The translations under genes and the position numbers were made by a program. Below the pieces are notes generated by a model that saw only the letters and a program-made list of their open reading frames with translations, did not search any database and was not told where the DNA came from. From assembly GCF_018784445.1 (NCBI RefSeq), contig NZ_WQOH01000021.1, positions 1 to 64,000 of the forward strand: a stretch of DNA of 64,000 bases, given 5' to 3'. Positions 17,850-25,523 of this stretch are shown here, one piece after another. Positions within the stretch are counted from its first letter, which is position 1. Each line of letters starts with the position of its first letter. The stretch comes from Gemmiger formicilis (GTDB taxonomy: Bacteria; Bacillota; Clostridia; Oscillospirales; Ruminococcaceae).

Positions 17850-18260
17850 CGTAATTTCCTCCCTGGCAGTAAATGAAATGCGACCCGCACACGGCGGATC
17901 GCATCTTGCCGCGCCGTTGCGGTATGCCAATATTATAGGAGTTTTGCCCCCGCCCCGGCAAGCGGGCAAAGTTACGAAAAAAGCCCAAAATCCGGCAAGT
18001 GTTTCTGTAAAGTGACAAATTGTTTTCTTTACAAGGACACTATACGCGACATTTGTAAAAGTTATTTGCTGCTTATGTCAAAATAAGCCCCTGGGATTTG
18101 TGCAATATTTCCTGTTGCATTTCAATCTACCACAGTTGTAAAATAAATATAGATATTACTTCCACATTTGTAAAACAGCATGACTCGTAGGGGGCGGCGT
18201 CCTCGACGCCCCGCAGGCGGATGCAAGCATCCGCCCCTACAACTAAAAAAGGAGCCCATC
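17850..18260. promoter_or_regulatory. serC - blaI-like intergenic region
   Basis: No gene is seen in these 411 bases. The middle is AT-rich and holds a repeated motif: ACATTTGTAAAA at 18051 and again at 18165, ACAGTTGTAAAA near 18133, and TTTACAA (inverse) near 18036. TACANNTGTA-like sites are what BlaI/CopY repressors bind, so these may be operators for the adjacent repressor; this is inference. A TTGACA facing serC lies at 18081-18076. A REP-like unit fills 18186-18242. Confidence 0.4.
18186..18242. repeat. REP-like extragenic palindrome pair
   Basis: CGTAGGGGGCGGCGTCC with GACGCCCC and GGCGGATGCAAGCATCCGCC with CCTAC, immediately before the ribosome site of the blaI-like gene. Confidence 0.7.
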
Positions 18261-18653
18261 ATGGAACAACTTTCCCGCAGTGAAGAACAGGTCATGGCCG
18301 CACTTTGGGCCTGCAATCGCGCCGCCACCCGGCGCGAGATCGCGTCACACCTGCCGCCGGAGTGCCACTGGGCAGACTCGACGCTGCTCAATTTTCTGCT
18401 TCGCCTTGAAAAGAAAAACTTCGTCCGCACCGAGAAGCAGGGGAACAAGAACCTCTACACACCGCTGGTGCGCCGCCTGACCTACTGCGGCGCGGTCAGC
18501 CAGGCGCATTTGCAGACGCTCTACGATGGGGACATTCGCGCTATGGTGCGGACGCTGGCTGACACCGGCCGCATGAGCTACGCTGACACCGAGCGCCTGC
18601 TCCGCTTCCTGACCGAGTACCAAGCTGCCAACCCGGAGTACGATTACGAGTAG
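18261..18653 (+). CDS. BlaI/MecI/CopY-family transcriptional repressor
   Basis: A 130-residue winged-helix repressor: SRSEEQVMAALWACNRAATRREIASHLP is the first helix-turn-helix part and WADSTLLNFLLRLEKKNFVRTEKQGNKNLYTPLV the recognition helix and wing; the C-terminal third would be the dimer domain. The start at 18261 follows AAAAAGGAG. No blaR1-type sensor or beta-lactamase is next to it, so the signal and regulon are unknown. Its stop abuts the stop of the convergent TIGR03915 gene. Confidence 0.87.
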   Translation: MEQLSRSEEQVMAALWACNRAATRREIASHLPPECHWADSTLLNFLLRLEKKNFVRTEKQGNKNLYTPLVRRLTYCGAVSQAHLQTLYDGDIRAMVRTLADTGRMSYADTERLLRFLTEYQAANPEYDYE

Positions 18654-19412
18654 TCACACACTGCCCTGCATCTCCACCATGTCTTTCCAGAACCGCTTCT
18701 GCACGTGGTTCATCTGGGCCTTCTCGTTGCGGCGTTCCTCGATGGTCAGCGCCTTAAAAAAACGTTTCCACAACTGCTGCCAGTTCAGTTCGTCCTCGTC
18801 TGTGCCGGGAGTGTAGTGTTCCATCGTCAGGTACTGCACCTGCCCGCCGCGCCGCACCAGCGCTGTGCCGTGGGTCGCGTCAAAAATCAGGAAATCCTCA
18901 TCCGGCAGGCGGCTGCAAAAATGCCCGCGCAGCAGCGGCAAGACTTGGTGCTTCGGGTGGATGACCGTGCCCAGCATCCCGTCCCGCTCCTCAAACCGGA
19001 TGAACTCGATGAACTTGCCCGCCTCGTTGTTGACGGCCCGCTCGATGGCGAACGCCGCTGCCACATCCGGGTCGCCCAGCATCTGCACGGCCTGCGGCCC
19101 CTGGGCAAAACAGCGCCGCGCAAACCGCAGCAGAGTCAGATCTTTGCCCGGGTCAGTGCTGAGGAACCCTGTTACAATGCGATCCTTGACCTGCGGCCCG
19201 AGCCGGTCCAACCCCATCGCCACCCGCTTCGCGCGTTGCCGGTCAGCGAGGATTTCCCGCGTGCCGAACAGGTTCAGCTGGCCTTCCTCAGGTGAGCAAA
19301 CCTCCGACGGTATCTCGTGCCGGGCATAACTCTCGAACACGCAGCACAAAAAGCCTGCAAAACTTCCGTCATAGCGGTAGGCAACGTCGGTCACATTCGC
19401 TTCGTAAGGCAT
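18654..19412 (-). CDS. TIGR03915-family putative DNA repair protein (DUF4130)
   Basis: A 252-residue protein of the family that always accompanies a radical SAM partner (TIGR03916); the function is predicted DNA modification or repair and is not biochemically settled. Recognisable parts are YRYDGSFAGFLCCVFESYA at residues 12-30 and the DUF4130 part FIEFIRFEERDGMLGTVIHPKHQVLPLLRGHFCSRLPDEDFLIFDATH. Its start overlaps the 3' end of the partner gene by 22 bases, indicating translational coupling. Confidence 0.85.
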   Translation of the reverse strand: MPYEANVTDVAYRYDGSFAGFLCCVFESYARHEIPSEVCSPEEGQLNLFGTREILADRQRAKRVAMGLDRLGPQVKDRIVTGFLSTDPGKDLTLLRFARRCFAQGPQAVQMLGDPDVAAAFAIERAVNNEAGKFIEFIRFEERDGMLGTVIHPKHQVLPLLRGHFCSRLPDEDFLIFDATHGTALVRRGGQVQYLTMEHYTPGTDEDELNWQQLWKRFFKALTIEERRNEKAQMNHVQKRFWKDMVEMQGSV

Positions 19413-20755
19413 TGCAGTGCCTCCTGCCGCACGGTTTTGGCGGCCACGTCAGCCGCCACACCGCGGGCGGCCAGTTTTTGCACAGCCGGGGCTGCATCCG
19501 GTAGGGCCTTGGGTACAAAATCGTCCAGCGAAAGCTGCTGCATCCCTACGCTGAACGCCTTGGGGTCGAGCAGGGCGTTGGCAATTTCCGCACGGTTTGC
19601 GTGAGCTGCCGCCCGGCCCTTGCAGGTGATGAAATACTGCGCCCGCTTGACCACCACGCCAATGCGCTTGAGTTCGGCCAAGCCCAGATTCTGCGTGCGC
19701 CGCGCCTGGATGATGCGCAGGGCACTCTTGGGGCCGATGCCAGGCACCCGCAGCAGCTCCTCCTTCGCGGCGGTATTGATCTCCACTGGGAAAAACGCCG
19801 GGTGCCGCACGGCCCAGGTACATTTGGGATCGAGGTAGGGGTCAAAATTCGGCTCATCCTCGGTCAGCAGTTCCCGCGCCGAAAAATGGTAGTACCGCAG
19901 CAGCCAATCCGCCTGGTAGAGCCTGTGCTCCCGCAGCAGGGGCGGGGCGGTGTGTGGCGCGGGCAGACGGCTGTCCGCTACCACTGGCAGATAGGCCGAG
20001 TAAAACACGCGCCGCAGCGCATATTTTTTGTATAGCCCTTCTGTCAGGTCCATGATATGCCGGTCAGTTTCCGGCGTAGCGCCAATGATCATCTGGGTGC
20101 TCTGCCCGGCCGGGGCAAAGGGCTTCGCGCCCCGGTAGAGCACCATCTCTTTTTTGCTCTGGGCGCTCTGCACCGCGATCTGGCCCATGGGGCGCAGGAT
20201 GGCGGTCTTTTTCTTGTCTGGGGCCAGCGCCGTCAAGCTCGTCTCGCTGGGCAGCTCGATATTGACCGAGAGGCGGTCCGCCAGCCGCCCGATCTTCTCC
20301 ACCAGCAGCGGGTCCGCGCCGGGAATCGTCTTGGCGTGGATGTAGCCGTTGAAGTGGTATTCCTCCCGCAGGATGTGCAGTGCCTCGATCATCAGCTCCA
20401 TCGTGCGGTCGGGCGTACCTAGCACCGCGCTGGACAAAAACAGCCCCTCAATATAATTGCGGCGGTAAAACCCGATGGTCAAATCGGCCAGCTCCCGCGG
20501 GGTGAAAGTTGCCCGGGGCCGGTCGTTGGTACGGCGGTTGACACAGTAGCTGCAATCATAGCTGCATACGTTGGAGTACAGCACCTTCAGCAGGGAAACG
20601 CAGCGCCCGTCTGGCGTAAAGGCGTGGCAGATGCCCGCCGCCGCACAGCTGCCCAGGCTGCCATGCCGCCCCGGACGGTCAACGCCGCTGGACGTGCAGG
20701 CCACATCATATTTGGCGCTGTCCGCCAGAATTTCCAGTTTTTCCGCAAGGTCCAT
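19391..20755 (-). CDS. TIGR03916-family putative DNA modification/repair radical SAM protein
   Basis: A 454-residue radical SAM enzyme, partner of the TIGR03915 protein. The 4Fe-4S triad is CSYDCSYC (Cys64, Cys68, Cys71), the CX3CX2C form. Near the C-terminus a helix-hairpin-helix like segment, LLRVPGIGPKSALRIIQAR (about 355-375), suggests DNA binding, which fits the predicted repair role. It is the first gene of the pair. Substrate unknown; it is not a spore photoproduct lyase by sequence though related in fold. Confidence 0.87.
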   Translation of the reverse strand: MDLAEKLEILADSAKYDVACTSSGVDRPGRHGSLGSCAAAGICHAFTPDGRCVSLLKVLYSNVCSYDCSYCVNRRTNDRPRATFTPRELADLTIGFYRRNYIEGLFLSSAVLGTPDRTMELMIEALHILREEYHFNGYIHAKTIPGADPLLVEKIGRLADRLSVNIELPSETSLTALAPDKKKTAILRPMGQIAVQSAQSKKEMVLYRGAKPFAPAGQSTQMIIGATPETDRHIMDLTEGLYKKYALRRVFYSAYLPVVADSRLPAPHTAPPLLREHRLYQADWLLRYYHFSARELLTEDEPNFDPYLDPKCTWAVRHPAFFPVEINTAAKEELLRVPGIGPKSALRIIQARRTQNLGLAELKRIGVVVKRAQYFITCKGRAAAHANRAEIANALLDPKAFSVGMQQLSLDDFVPKALPDAAPAVQKLAARGVAADVAAKTVRQEALQCLTKRM

Positions 20756-20787
20756 CGCACCTGTCTCCTAAAAAAGGGTATAAAAAA

Positions 20788-20835
20788 TACAGCCCGCCGC
20801 ATATCCTTGTTTTGCAAGGTGTGCCGCGGGCAGCA
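20788..20835 (-). terminator. Terminator behind the S24 repressor gene
   Basis: GCTGCCCGCGGC...GCGGCGGGC arms with an inner CTTG/CAAG stem; the minus strand continues TATTTTTTATA. The TIGR03916 gene starts about 35 bases further on. Confidence 0.65.
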
Positions 20836-20918
20836 TTTTTGTGAAATAATTCAATTTCTATATTGAAAGTCCAAATTATAGGACTTCGCTTATGCTACAA
20901 TAGAATCGTGAAAGGGCT

Positions 20919-21548
20919 TTACCACTTTGCCTTGGTTTCCACGACCTTGCCGGCGATGTAGAGGTGATCCAATTCCTCACCCTTGATGACCATTTCGTCA
21001 TAGGCCGGGTTGAAAGGCTGCAGCACGACCGAGTTGCCGCGCTGGATATACTTTTTCAGCGTACCCTCGCCGTCTGCGCCATAGACCAGCACACCCAGGT
21101 CGCCGTTGTCCAACGTGTTCTGACGGTGAACGAGGGCCAGGTCGCCGTCGGAAATGCGCGGCTCCATGCTGTCGCCCTTGACCACGAGGAAGAAGTAGTT
21201 CTTCGGATCCTTGACGCAGGCGTACTCCTTGCCGTAGTCCTCCTCAAAGGCGAGGGCCCCATACCCGGCGCGGACGGTGCCCACAACCGGGATCTGGGAT
21301 TCGGTATAGCGGCTGAAGGCGTTGCGGCCCACGGCGGCGGAAACGCCCGGCTCCTTACGCAGGCCCAGCAGCACATCGGAGGGGGTATCCAAAATTTCTG
21401 CCAGACGCGCGACGGTCTGTGGGTCCGGGGTGGAACGCCCGGTCTCCCACTTGCCGACAGCCTGCTGCGTCACACCCAGCATTTTGGAAACCTCGGCCTG
21501 GCTGTACCGTTTGGCCTTGCGGGCCTCTTTCAAGCGCTCTGCAAACAT
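20919..21548 (-). CDS. HTH (XRE) - S24 peptidase repressor, LexA/CI-like
   Basis: A 209-residue regulator: residues 1-65 form an XRE helix-turn-helix (RYSQAEVSKMLGVTQQAVGKWETGRSTP), residues about 90-209 an S24 domain with the nucleophile in VVKGDSMEPRISDGDL (Ser about 125) and the catalytic Lys in GTLKKYIQRGN (about 165). The putative self-cleavage site is VRAGYG, the usual Ala-Gly. Such proteins are induced by RecA-stimulated autocleavage or act as HTH sensors. The ATG at 21548 has GGAG upstream. It faces a small membrane protein gene with a strong promoter. Confidence 0.9.
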   Translation of the reverse strand: MFAERLKEARKAKRYSQAEVSKMLGVTQQAVGKWETGRSTPDPQTVARLAEILDTPSDVLLGLRKEPGVSAAVGRNAFSRYTESQIPVVGTVRAGYGALAFEEDYGKEYACVKDPKNYFFLVVKGDSMEPRISDGDLALVHRQNTLDNGDLGVLVYGADGEGTLKKYIQRGNSVVLQPFNPAYDEMVIKGEELDHLYIAGKVVETKAKW

Positions 21549-21612
21549 CGGAAATCTCCTTTTTATAGTAGGGTAAACCACATCTTGTATGCGGCTCTGA
21601 TTCTTTAGTCTC

Positions 21613-21641
21613 ATTATACAACTGTCCGTGGTTTTTGTAAA
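21613..21641 (-). promoter_or_regulatory. S24 repressor promoter
   Basis: TTTACA (21641-21636), 17 bases, TATAAT (21618-21613). TGTCCGT (21623-21629) lies inside the spacer and recurs at 21737-21743 past the divergent promoter, so it may be an autoregulatory operator. Confidence 0.65.
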
Positions 21642-21684
21642 GAGTTTTTTGCAAACATTTTCAAAAATAAGTTGTAAATAGGCA

Positions 21685-21713
21685 TTGACAACAACCGCTG
21701 GGTGTATTATGAT
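21685..21713 (+). promoter_or_regulatory. Strong divergent promoter
   Basis: TTGACA (21685-21690), 17 bases, TATGAT (21708-21713). ACAACAAC overlaps the -35 and GTTGTCCGTTGT follows at 21735-21746, an inverted pair around the start site that could be bound by the divergent repressor. Confidence 0.7.
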
Positions 21714-21797
21714 AAGAGTAACGAACAAAACGCTGTTGTCCGTTGTTAAAATTGCGGCAGTCGGCCACGCGGGGCCGACTGATTTGGAGGTATCGGT

Positions 21798-22067
21798 ATG
21801 AACTGGGAACTTATCAAAAACAAGCTGTGCCGTCTTGTCGCCACGGCGGCCATCCTGTTGGGAGGGGCTATGCTCAGTGCTGCCGCCTCCGGCTCCATGC
21901 CGTTTTGGGCGGCCATTCTGGGGCTTTTTGCGGCTGTCATCATGCTCAACGCCGTCTGCGGCATCCTGCTGGCCCACCCGGAGGAATCGGTCGGCCTGCC
22001 TGCCTCCGCGCCGCGCAAACACCCTGCGGTACAACTGCGCGTCGTGCGCGGCGGCCATGCGGCGTAA
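21798..22067 (+). CDS. Small membrane protein of unknown function
   Basis: An 89-residue protein with two hydrophobic segments (about 10-30 and 33-58) and a short basic C-terminal tail; I do not recognise a family. The ATG has TTGGAGG eight bases upstream and one of the best promoters in the window about 85 bases ahead, so it is very likely expressed. Its head-to-head position with the S24-type repressor suggests control by it, perhaps in DNA damage or stress. Confidence 0.65.
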   Translation: MNWELIKNKLCRLVATAAILLGGAMLSAAASGSMPFWAAILGLFAAVIMLNAVCGILLAHPEESVGLPASAPRKHPAVQLRVVRGGHAA

Positions 22068-22204
22068 AACTCTGCCTACTCCTATTCGTTGTGATACACA
22101 TATAACTGCGGCAAGCCCCGCGCAGCTTTCCGGCTGTGCGGGGCTTGCCGTATCCAAAATTTCATGCTACAATGAGGAAAACGCCAAAGGGGATGTGACC
22201 ACAC

Positions 22205-22951
22205 ATGAAGTTGTTGGAAGTCTGTGTTGACAGCCTGGCCTCCGCCCGCGCCGCCAAGCAGGGCGGGGCCGACCGGCTGGAATTTTGCAGTGCGCTGGCC
22301 GTGGGCGGCCTGACGCCCTACGCCGACCTTTTGCGGCAGATCAAGGCCGAAATGTCCCTGCCGGTGCGCTGCCTGATGCGCCCCCGTGCCGGGGATTTTC
22401 TCTACACGAAAGAGGAGATCGACCTGCTCTGCCATCAAATCAAGACGCTGCATGCCGCCGGGGCGGACGGTTTCGTCATCGGCGCACTAACACCGGAGGG
22501 CACGCTGGATCTGCCCGCCATGCACGCGCTGCTGGATGCCTGCGATGGTGCGCCGGTCACATTACATCGATGCATCGATGTTTCCCGCGATTTGCGCGAA
22601 ACCTACCGTGCCGCGGCGGCCCTTGGCATCGACACAGTGCTGACCAGCGGCGGGGCCGAGAACTGCCGCAAAGGTGCATCCCAGCTGGCCGGGCTGCTGC
22701 GCCTGCGGGACGAGCTGCACGGCCCGGAAGTGCTCATTGGCGCGGGCGTCAACGCTGCTATCATCGACGAACTGCGGGCTGCGCTGCCCGGGGCGCGGGC
22801 TTTCCACGCCAGCTGCAAAACGCTGTTGGACAGCGGCATGACCTTCCGCCGCGAGGGCGTACCCATGGGCCTGCCCGGCCTGGACGAGTGGCACATCCAG
22901 CAGACTGACACCGAGACCGTGAGAGCGGCGAAGAATGCGGTGATGCGGTGA
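22205..22951 (+). CDS. cutC: CutC family protein
   Basis: A 248-residue TIM-barrel protein of the CutC family, historically tied to copper homeostasis although the enzymatic role is unproven. Motifs: LEVCVDSLASARAAKQGGADRLEFCSAL (residues 4-31), VRCLMRPRAGDFLYT (about 58) and DTVLTSGGAENC (about 145). GGGGATGTG lies before the ATG. Single gene, followed by a repeat. Confidence 0.92.
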   Translation: MKLLEVCVDSLASARAAKQGGADRLEFCSALAVGGLTPYADLLRQIKAEMSLPVRCLMRPRAGDFLYTKEEIDLLCHQIKTLHAAGADGFVIGALTPEGTLDLPAMHALLDACDGAPVTLHRCIDVSRDLRETYRAAAALGIDTVLTSGGAENCRKGASQLAGLLRLRDELHGPEVLIGAGVNAAIIDELRAALPGARAFHASCKTLLDSGMTFRREGVPMGLPGLDEWHIQQTDTETVRAAKNAVMR

Positions 22952-22957
22952 TTTTCC

Positions 22958-23098
22958 AAGCTTTCTCCCGAGGGAGAAGGTGGCCGAAGGCCGGATGAGG
23001 GGCGGGTTCACGCAGCAGCCTCTTTTAACGGGCGATAGCGGCAAAGCCGCCCCCCATCAGTCCGCTTCGCGGACAGCTTCCCACGAAGGGGAAGCCAT
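22958..23098. repeat. GATGAGG intergenic repeat, about 140 bases
   Basis: Ends are imperfect inverted repeats: CTTTCTCCCGAGGGAGAAGG at the left and CTTCCCACGAAGGGGAAGCC at the right, with GGATGAGGGG and CCCCATCAGTC as inner arms and an unrelated centre. A second copy with the same ends but another centre lies at 26811-26962. It resembles a MITE-like element; no transposase is present. Confidence 0.6.
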
Positions 23099-23117
23099 TT
23101 TATTCAGTCAAAAAGAC

Positions 23118-23157
23118 AAACCCCGCCTGCCGATTGTTTCATCGGCAGGCGGGGTTT
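23118..23157. terminator. Terminator shared by cutC and the redoxin gene
   Basis: A perfect 17-bp stem (23118-23134 with 23141-23157) whose right arm includes part of the redoxin stop codon; T-runs are present on both strands. Confidence 0.8.
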
Positions 23158-23908
23158 AATTTTCATCATAAGGGTCGTCAAACAGTCCGAACATCGAGGT
23201 TTTCTCCAGGTCAGGCGCGTTGTACTCCCGCACGGGGCGCACAGGCTGGAACTCGTCGGTCGTCTCGGGGGCGCCGCGGCCATGGTGGGAGCGGGGGCGG
23301 GGGGCCGCCGCCATGGCGGCCTGCAGCTCCTCCTCATACGCATCCTCCCTGTGTTCGGGTGTCAGTTCCAGTTCCTCCAACAGGCTCTGGATGGCCGCGC
23401 AATCCTCGGGCACGTCGGTCAGGCTTGCGCCGTAGTGGCAGAACAGCACCGTGCCGTCGCGATCCAGAATCAGTGTCAGCGGCAGCTGCTGTTCTGCGCC
23501 TTTTGTGGGCTTGTAGCCCTGCTTTTTCGCTTCGCGCAGGATGCGCCAGCCTTCCAGCGAGTAGCTCATCAGGGTGCTTTTGCTCGTGGGGATGTTCAGA
23601 TGCTCATACAAAACACCGGCCGCGTCGCAGAGCAGGGGATAGGGCAGAGTGTTCGGCCCGATACTGCGGGAGAGCTTGTCCGCGCGGGAGCGCACCACCA
23701 ACGCAAAGCCGCCGTCCTGCAAGGCTGCGTATGTATTGGCGTAGCGGCTGGCAAAGGTGCGGGTGATGGGGTGGCCGAAGTTTGCCATAAACACCAGCAC
23801 CAGCGGCGCGCGCTGCGAAAGCAGGTCGCGGAAGCGGTTCTTCGCGCTGTACGGTGTATCGTACAAAAAGAAGGGGATCTTGTCCCCGACGTGAATCCTA
23901 TCCGCCAT
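23156..23908 (-). CDS. Redoxin (AhpC/TSA-like) domain protein without the active-site cysteine
   Basis: A 250-residue protein whose residues 5-165 follow the peroxiredoxin fold order: VGDKIPFFLYDT, LVLVFMANFGHPITRTF, and LPLTLILDRDGTVLFCHYG. In peroxiredoxins the PxxxTxxC motif follows the VLVF strand; here it reads ANFGHPITRTF with no Cys. Remaining Cys residues are not in a CXXC pair. The last 60 residues are a low-complexity charged tail. The start at 23908 has AAAGGGG upstream. Probably a non-catalytic or repurposed redoxin; the role is unknown. Confidence 0.7.
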   Translation of the reverse strand: MADRIHVGDKIPFFLYDTPYSAKNRFRDLLSQRAPLVLVFMANFGHPITRTFASRYANTYAALQDGGFALVVRSRADKLSRSIGPNTLPYPLLCDAAGVLYEHLNIPTSKSTLMSYSLEGWRILREAKKQGYKPTKGAEQQLPLTLILDRDGTVLFCHYGASLTDVPEDCAAIQSLLEELELTPEHREDAYEEELQAAMAAAPRPRSHHGRGAPETTDEFQPVRPVREYNAPDLEKTSMFGLFDDPYDEN

Positions 23909-23941
23909 GGTCAAACACCCCTTTCCCAAAAATTATAACCC

Positions 23942-24150
23942 AAAAAACCGGACAGGAAAAGCCCTGCCCGGGATGTGTGCTGTAAAAACCCCGCACAGCC
24001 GTCTGCAGCCAATCAAAACCTACCGGTATAGGCAGGTGGGTATCCTACGGGGGCGTTCACGCTCCCTTCTTCAGCCCGAAGGCGGGAAGGTTTGCAATCC
24101 AGTCCCAGACCCGGATTCCCTAAATTTGATTAGTAGGATTTTATAAGGCC
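23942..24150 (-). ncRNA. Candidate structured RNA, possibly 6S-like
   Basis: Between DUF1292 and the redoxin gene the minus strand holds a compact structured segment (24131-24011) closed by AATCAAA with TTTGATT. Inside are AATCC/GGATT (with GTC/GAC), a 7-bp GGGAGCG/CGCCCCC hairpin with a TGAA loop, and ACCTGCC/GGTAGGT. A strong terminator follows: CCGGGCAGG with CCTGTCCGG and a T6 run (23971-23942). A -10-like TATAAA is at 24145-24140. No protein of merit is encoded. Size (about 200 bases), closing stem and a 3'-side hairpin would fit 6S RNA, but I cannot match it to a consensus; a Clostridiales-specific RNA class is equally possible. Confidence 0.5.
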
Positions 24151-24192
24151 GCAACAAATCGAACCGCGCAGGGTGTGAGGCCTTGCAGCCTC

Positions 24193-24519
24193 TTACTGCA
24201 ATTCAGAGTCGTCGATGTCGTACATCGCACGCAGGCGCTCCTCGAACACCTTGCCGACGGTGATCAGTTCCTCATCGTCGTCCACGATGTCCATATATTC
24301 GCCCTCGTCGTCGGTGCCAATGCGCATCAAAATCAGCTCGGCGTCCTCCTGCAGGCTCTCCGGATCCTCCTGGTAGGGGATGACAGCCAGATAGCGGGTG
24401 CCGTTGACTTCGGTAGCATCGATCACTTCAAACGTGACCTCCTTGCCGTCCTCATCTTCCAGCGTCAGCAGGTCGGGGGTTGCCTCTTCCAGCATTTCCG
24501 GGCTCAGTTCGTCAGACAT
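24193..24519 (-). CDS. DUF1292 protein (YrzB-like)
   Basis: A 108-residue, strongly acidic protein of the DUF1292 family, widespread in Firmicutes and of unknown function. The core LLTLEDEDGKEVTFEVIDATEVNGTRYLAVIPY is at residues 19-51. AGGAGG lies upstream of the ATG, with a promoter TTGACG-N17-TACACT (24585-24557). The candidate RNA lies directly downstream. Confidence 0.87.
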   Translation of the reverse strand: MSDELSPEMLEEATPDLLTLEDEDGKEVTFEVIDATEVNGTRYLAVIPYQEDPESLQEDAELILMRIGTDDEGEYMDIVDDDEELITVGKVFEERLRAMYDIDDSELQ

Positions 24520-24556
24520 AAGTGACCTCCTGTGGTCGTTCGTATTTGATGCTTAT

Positions 24557-24585
24557 AGTGTACCCTTTTTTTTACCAAACGTCAA
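24557..24585 (-). promoter_or_regulatory. DUF1292 promoter
   Basis: TTGACG (24585-24580), 17-base spacer containing an A-run, TACACT (24562-24557). The divergent cyclophilin gene has an extended -10, TGGTATAAT, at 24609-24617. Confidence 0.6.
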
Positions 24586-24650
24586 GGGTGTTCAAGCGGG
24601 AAGTTCTGTGGTATAATCAATTTAATTGGATTTTTCACGGAGGAAACGCT

Positions 24651-25436
24651 ATGCGCAAATCACTCTGCCTGCTGCCCGCACTGGCCCTGACGCTGTTGTG
24701 CGCCTGCGGCAAAGCCGATACAAAAACGCCGCCCACCCGCACGGCTGACCTTATCAGCACCGAGCGGCAGTTCACCGCCCCCAGCGACGGCGACACGATC
24801 GCGATTTTTGATACATCCTTAGGCGAGGTGCGCGCCGTGCTCTACCCGGACGCCGCGCCGATGGCAGTGTACAATTTTGTGGGGCTGGCCCGCAGCGGAT
24901 ATTACGATAACACGATTATCTGGCGCAGCGAGTACGGCTTCGCCGTGCAGGGCGGCGATGCGACCGGTACAGGCACCGGCGGCTCCACGATCTGGAGCAA
25001 CAACCCCTACCCGCTGGAAGCCGACGCCAATTTGAAGCACTACGCCGGGGCACTCTGTGCGGCATTTGCTGCGGGCGGCGACGTGACCGGCGGCAACAGC
25101 CAGTTTTATTTTGTGACCGCTCTGCCGGACAGTGTCAGTACCGCTGACCAGCAGGCTGAGCTGACCGCCAACGGCTACACCGACGCCCAGGTCGCGGCCT
25201 ACGCCGCCGTAGGCGGGCTGCCGTATTTGGACAACACAGACACGGTGTTCGGCCAGGTCTACCAGGGCATGGACGTCGTGGACGCCATGGCCTGCGTGGA
25301 CACCGTCAAGGACGAGGACGGCAACGACACCTTCCGCCCGACGGAGGAGACCGCCATTACCATCAACAGCGTGACCATCACGACCTACCCCGGCCCGGGT
25401 GCCGATACCGCCGACAGCGAGAATAATGTCGGCTGA
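24651..25436 (+). CDS. Peptidyl-prolyl isomerase, cyclophilin-type lipoprotein
   Basis: A 261-residue lipoprotein (signal LCLLPALALTLLCAC, lipid Cys at about 19) with a cyclophilin domain from about residue 45. The expected blocks are there: YNFVGLARSGYYDNTIIWR, FAVQGGDATGTGTGG, and GGNSQFYFVTAL. It would help fold proteins on the outer side of the membrane. A good GGAGG precedes the ATG at 24651. The loop between 165 and 195 (DSVSTADQQAELTANGYTDA) is longer than in cytoplasmic cyclophilins. Confidence 0.92.
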   Translation: MRKSLCLLPALALTLLCACGKADTKTPPTRTADLISTERQFTAPSDGDTIAIFDTSLGEVRAVLYPDAAPMAVYNFVGLARSGYYDNTIIWRSEYGFAVQGGDATGTGTGGSTIWSNNPYPLEADANLKHYAGALCAAFAAGGDVTGGNSQFYFVTALPDSVSTADQQAELTANGYTDAQVAAYAAVGGLPYLDNTDTVFGQVYQGMDVVDAMACVDTVKDEDGNDTFRPTEETAITINSVTITTYPGPGADTADSENNVG

Positions 25437-25454
25437 CATACCCTAGTATATGCA

Positions 25455-25503
25455 GGCCCGCCCCCGCAAAAGTTTGGCAGATGTACCAAACTTTGCGGGG
25501 GCG
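25455..25503. terminator. Bidirectional terminator
   Basis: GCCCGCCCCCGCAAAAGTTTGG pairs with CCAAACTTTGCGGGGGCGGG around a short loop, between the convergent cyclophilin and uppS genes. Confidence 0.75.
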
Positions 25504-25523
25504 GGTTGTGGTTTTTGCGGAAA

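Noticed and set aside
24011-24131. Cobalamin or other known riboswitch in the DUF1292-redoxin gap
   Set aside because: GGGAAGG...AATCC on the + strand is reminiscent, but no B12 box (GCCACTG) is present, and the terminator shows the transcript is on the minus strand.
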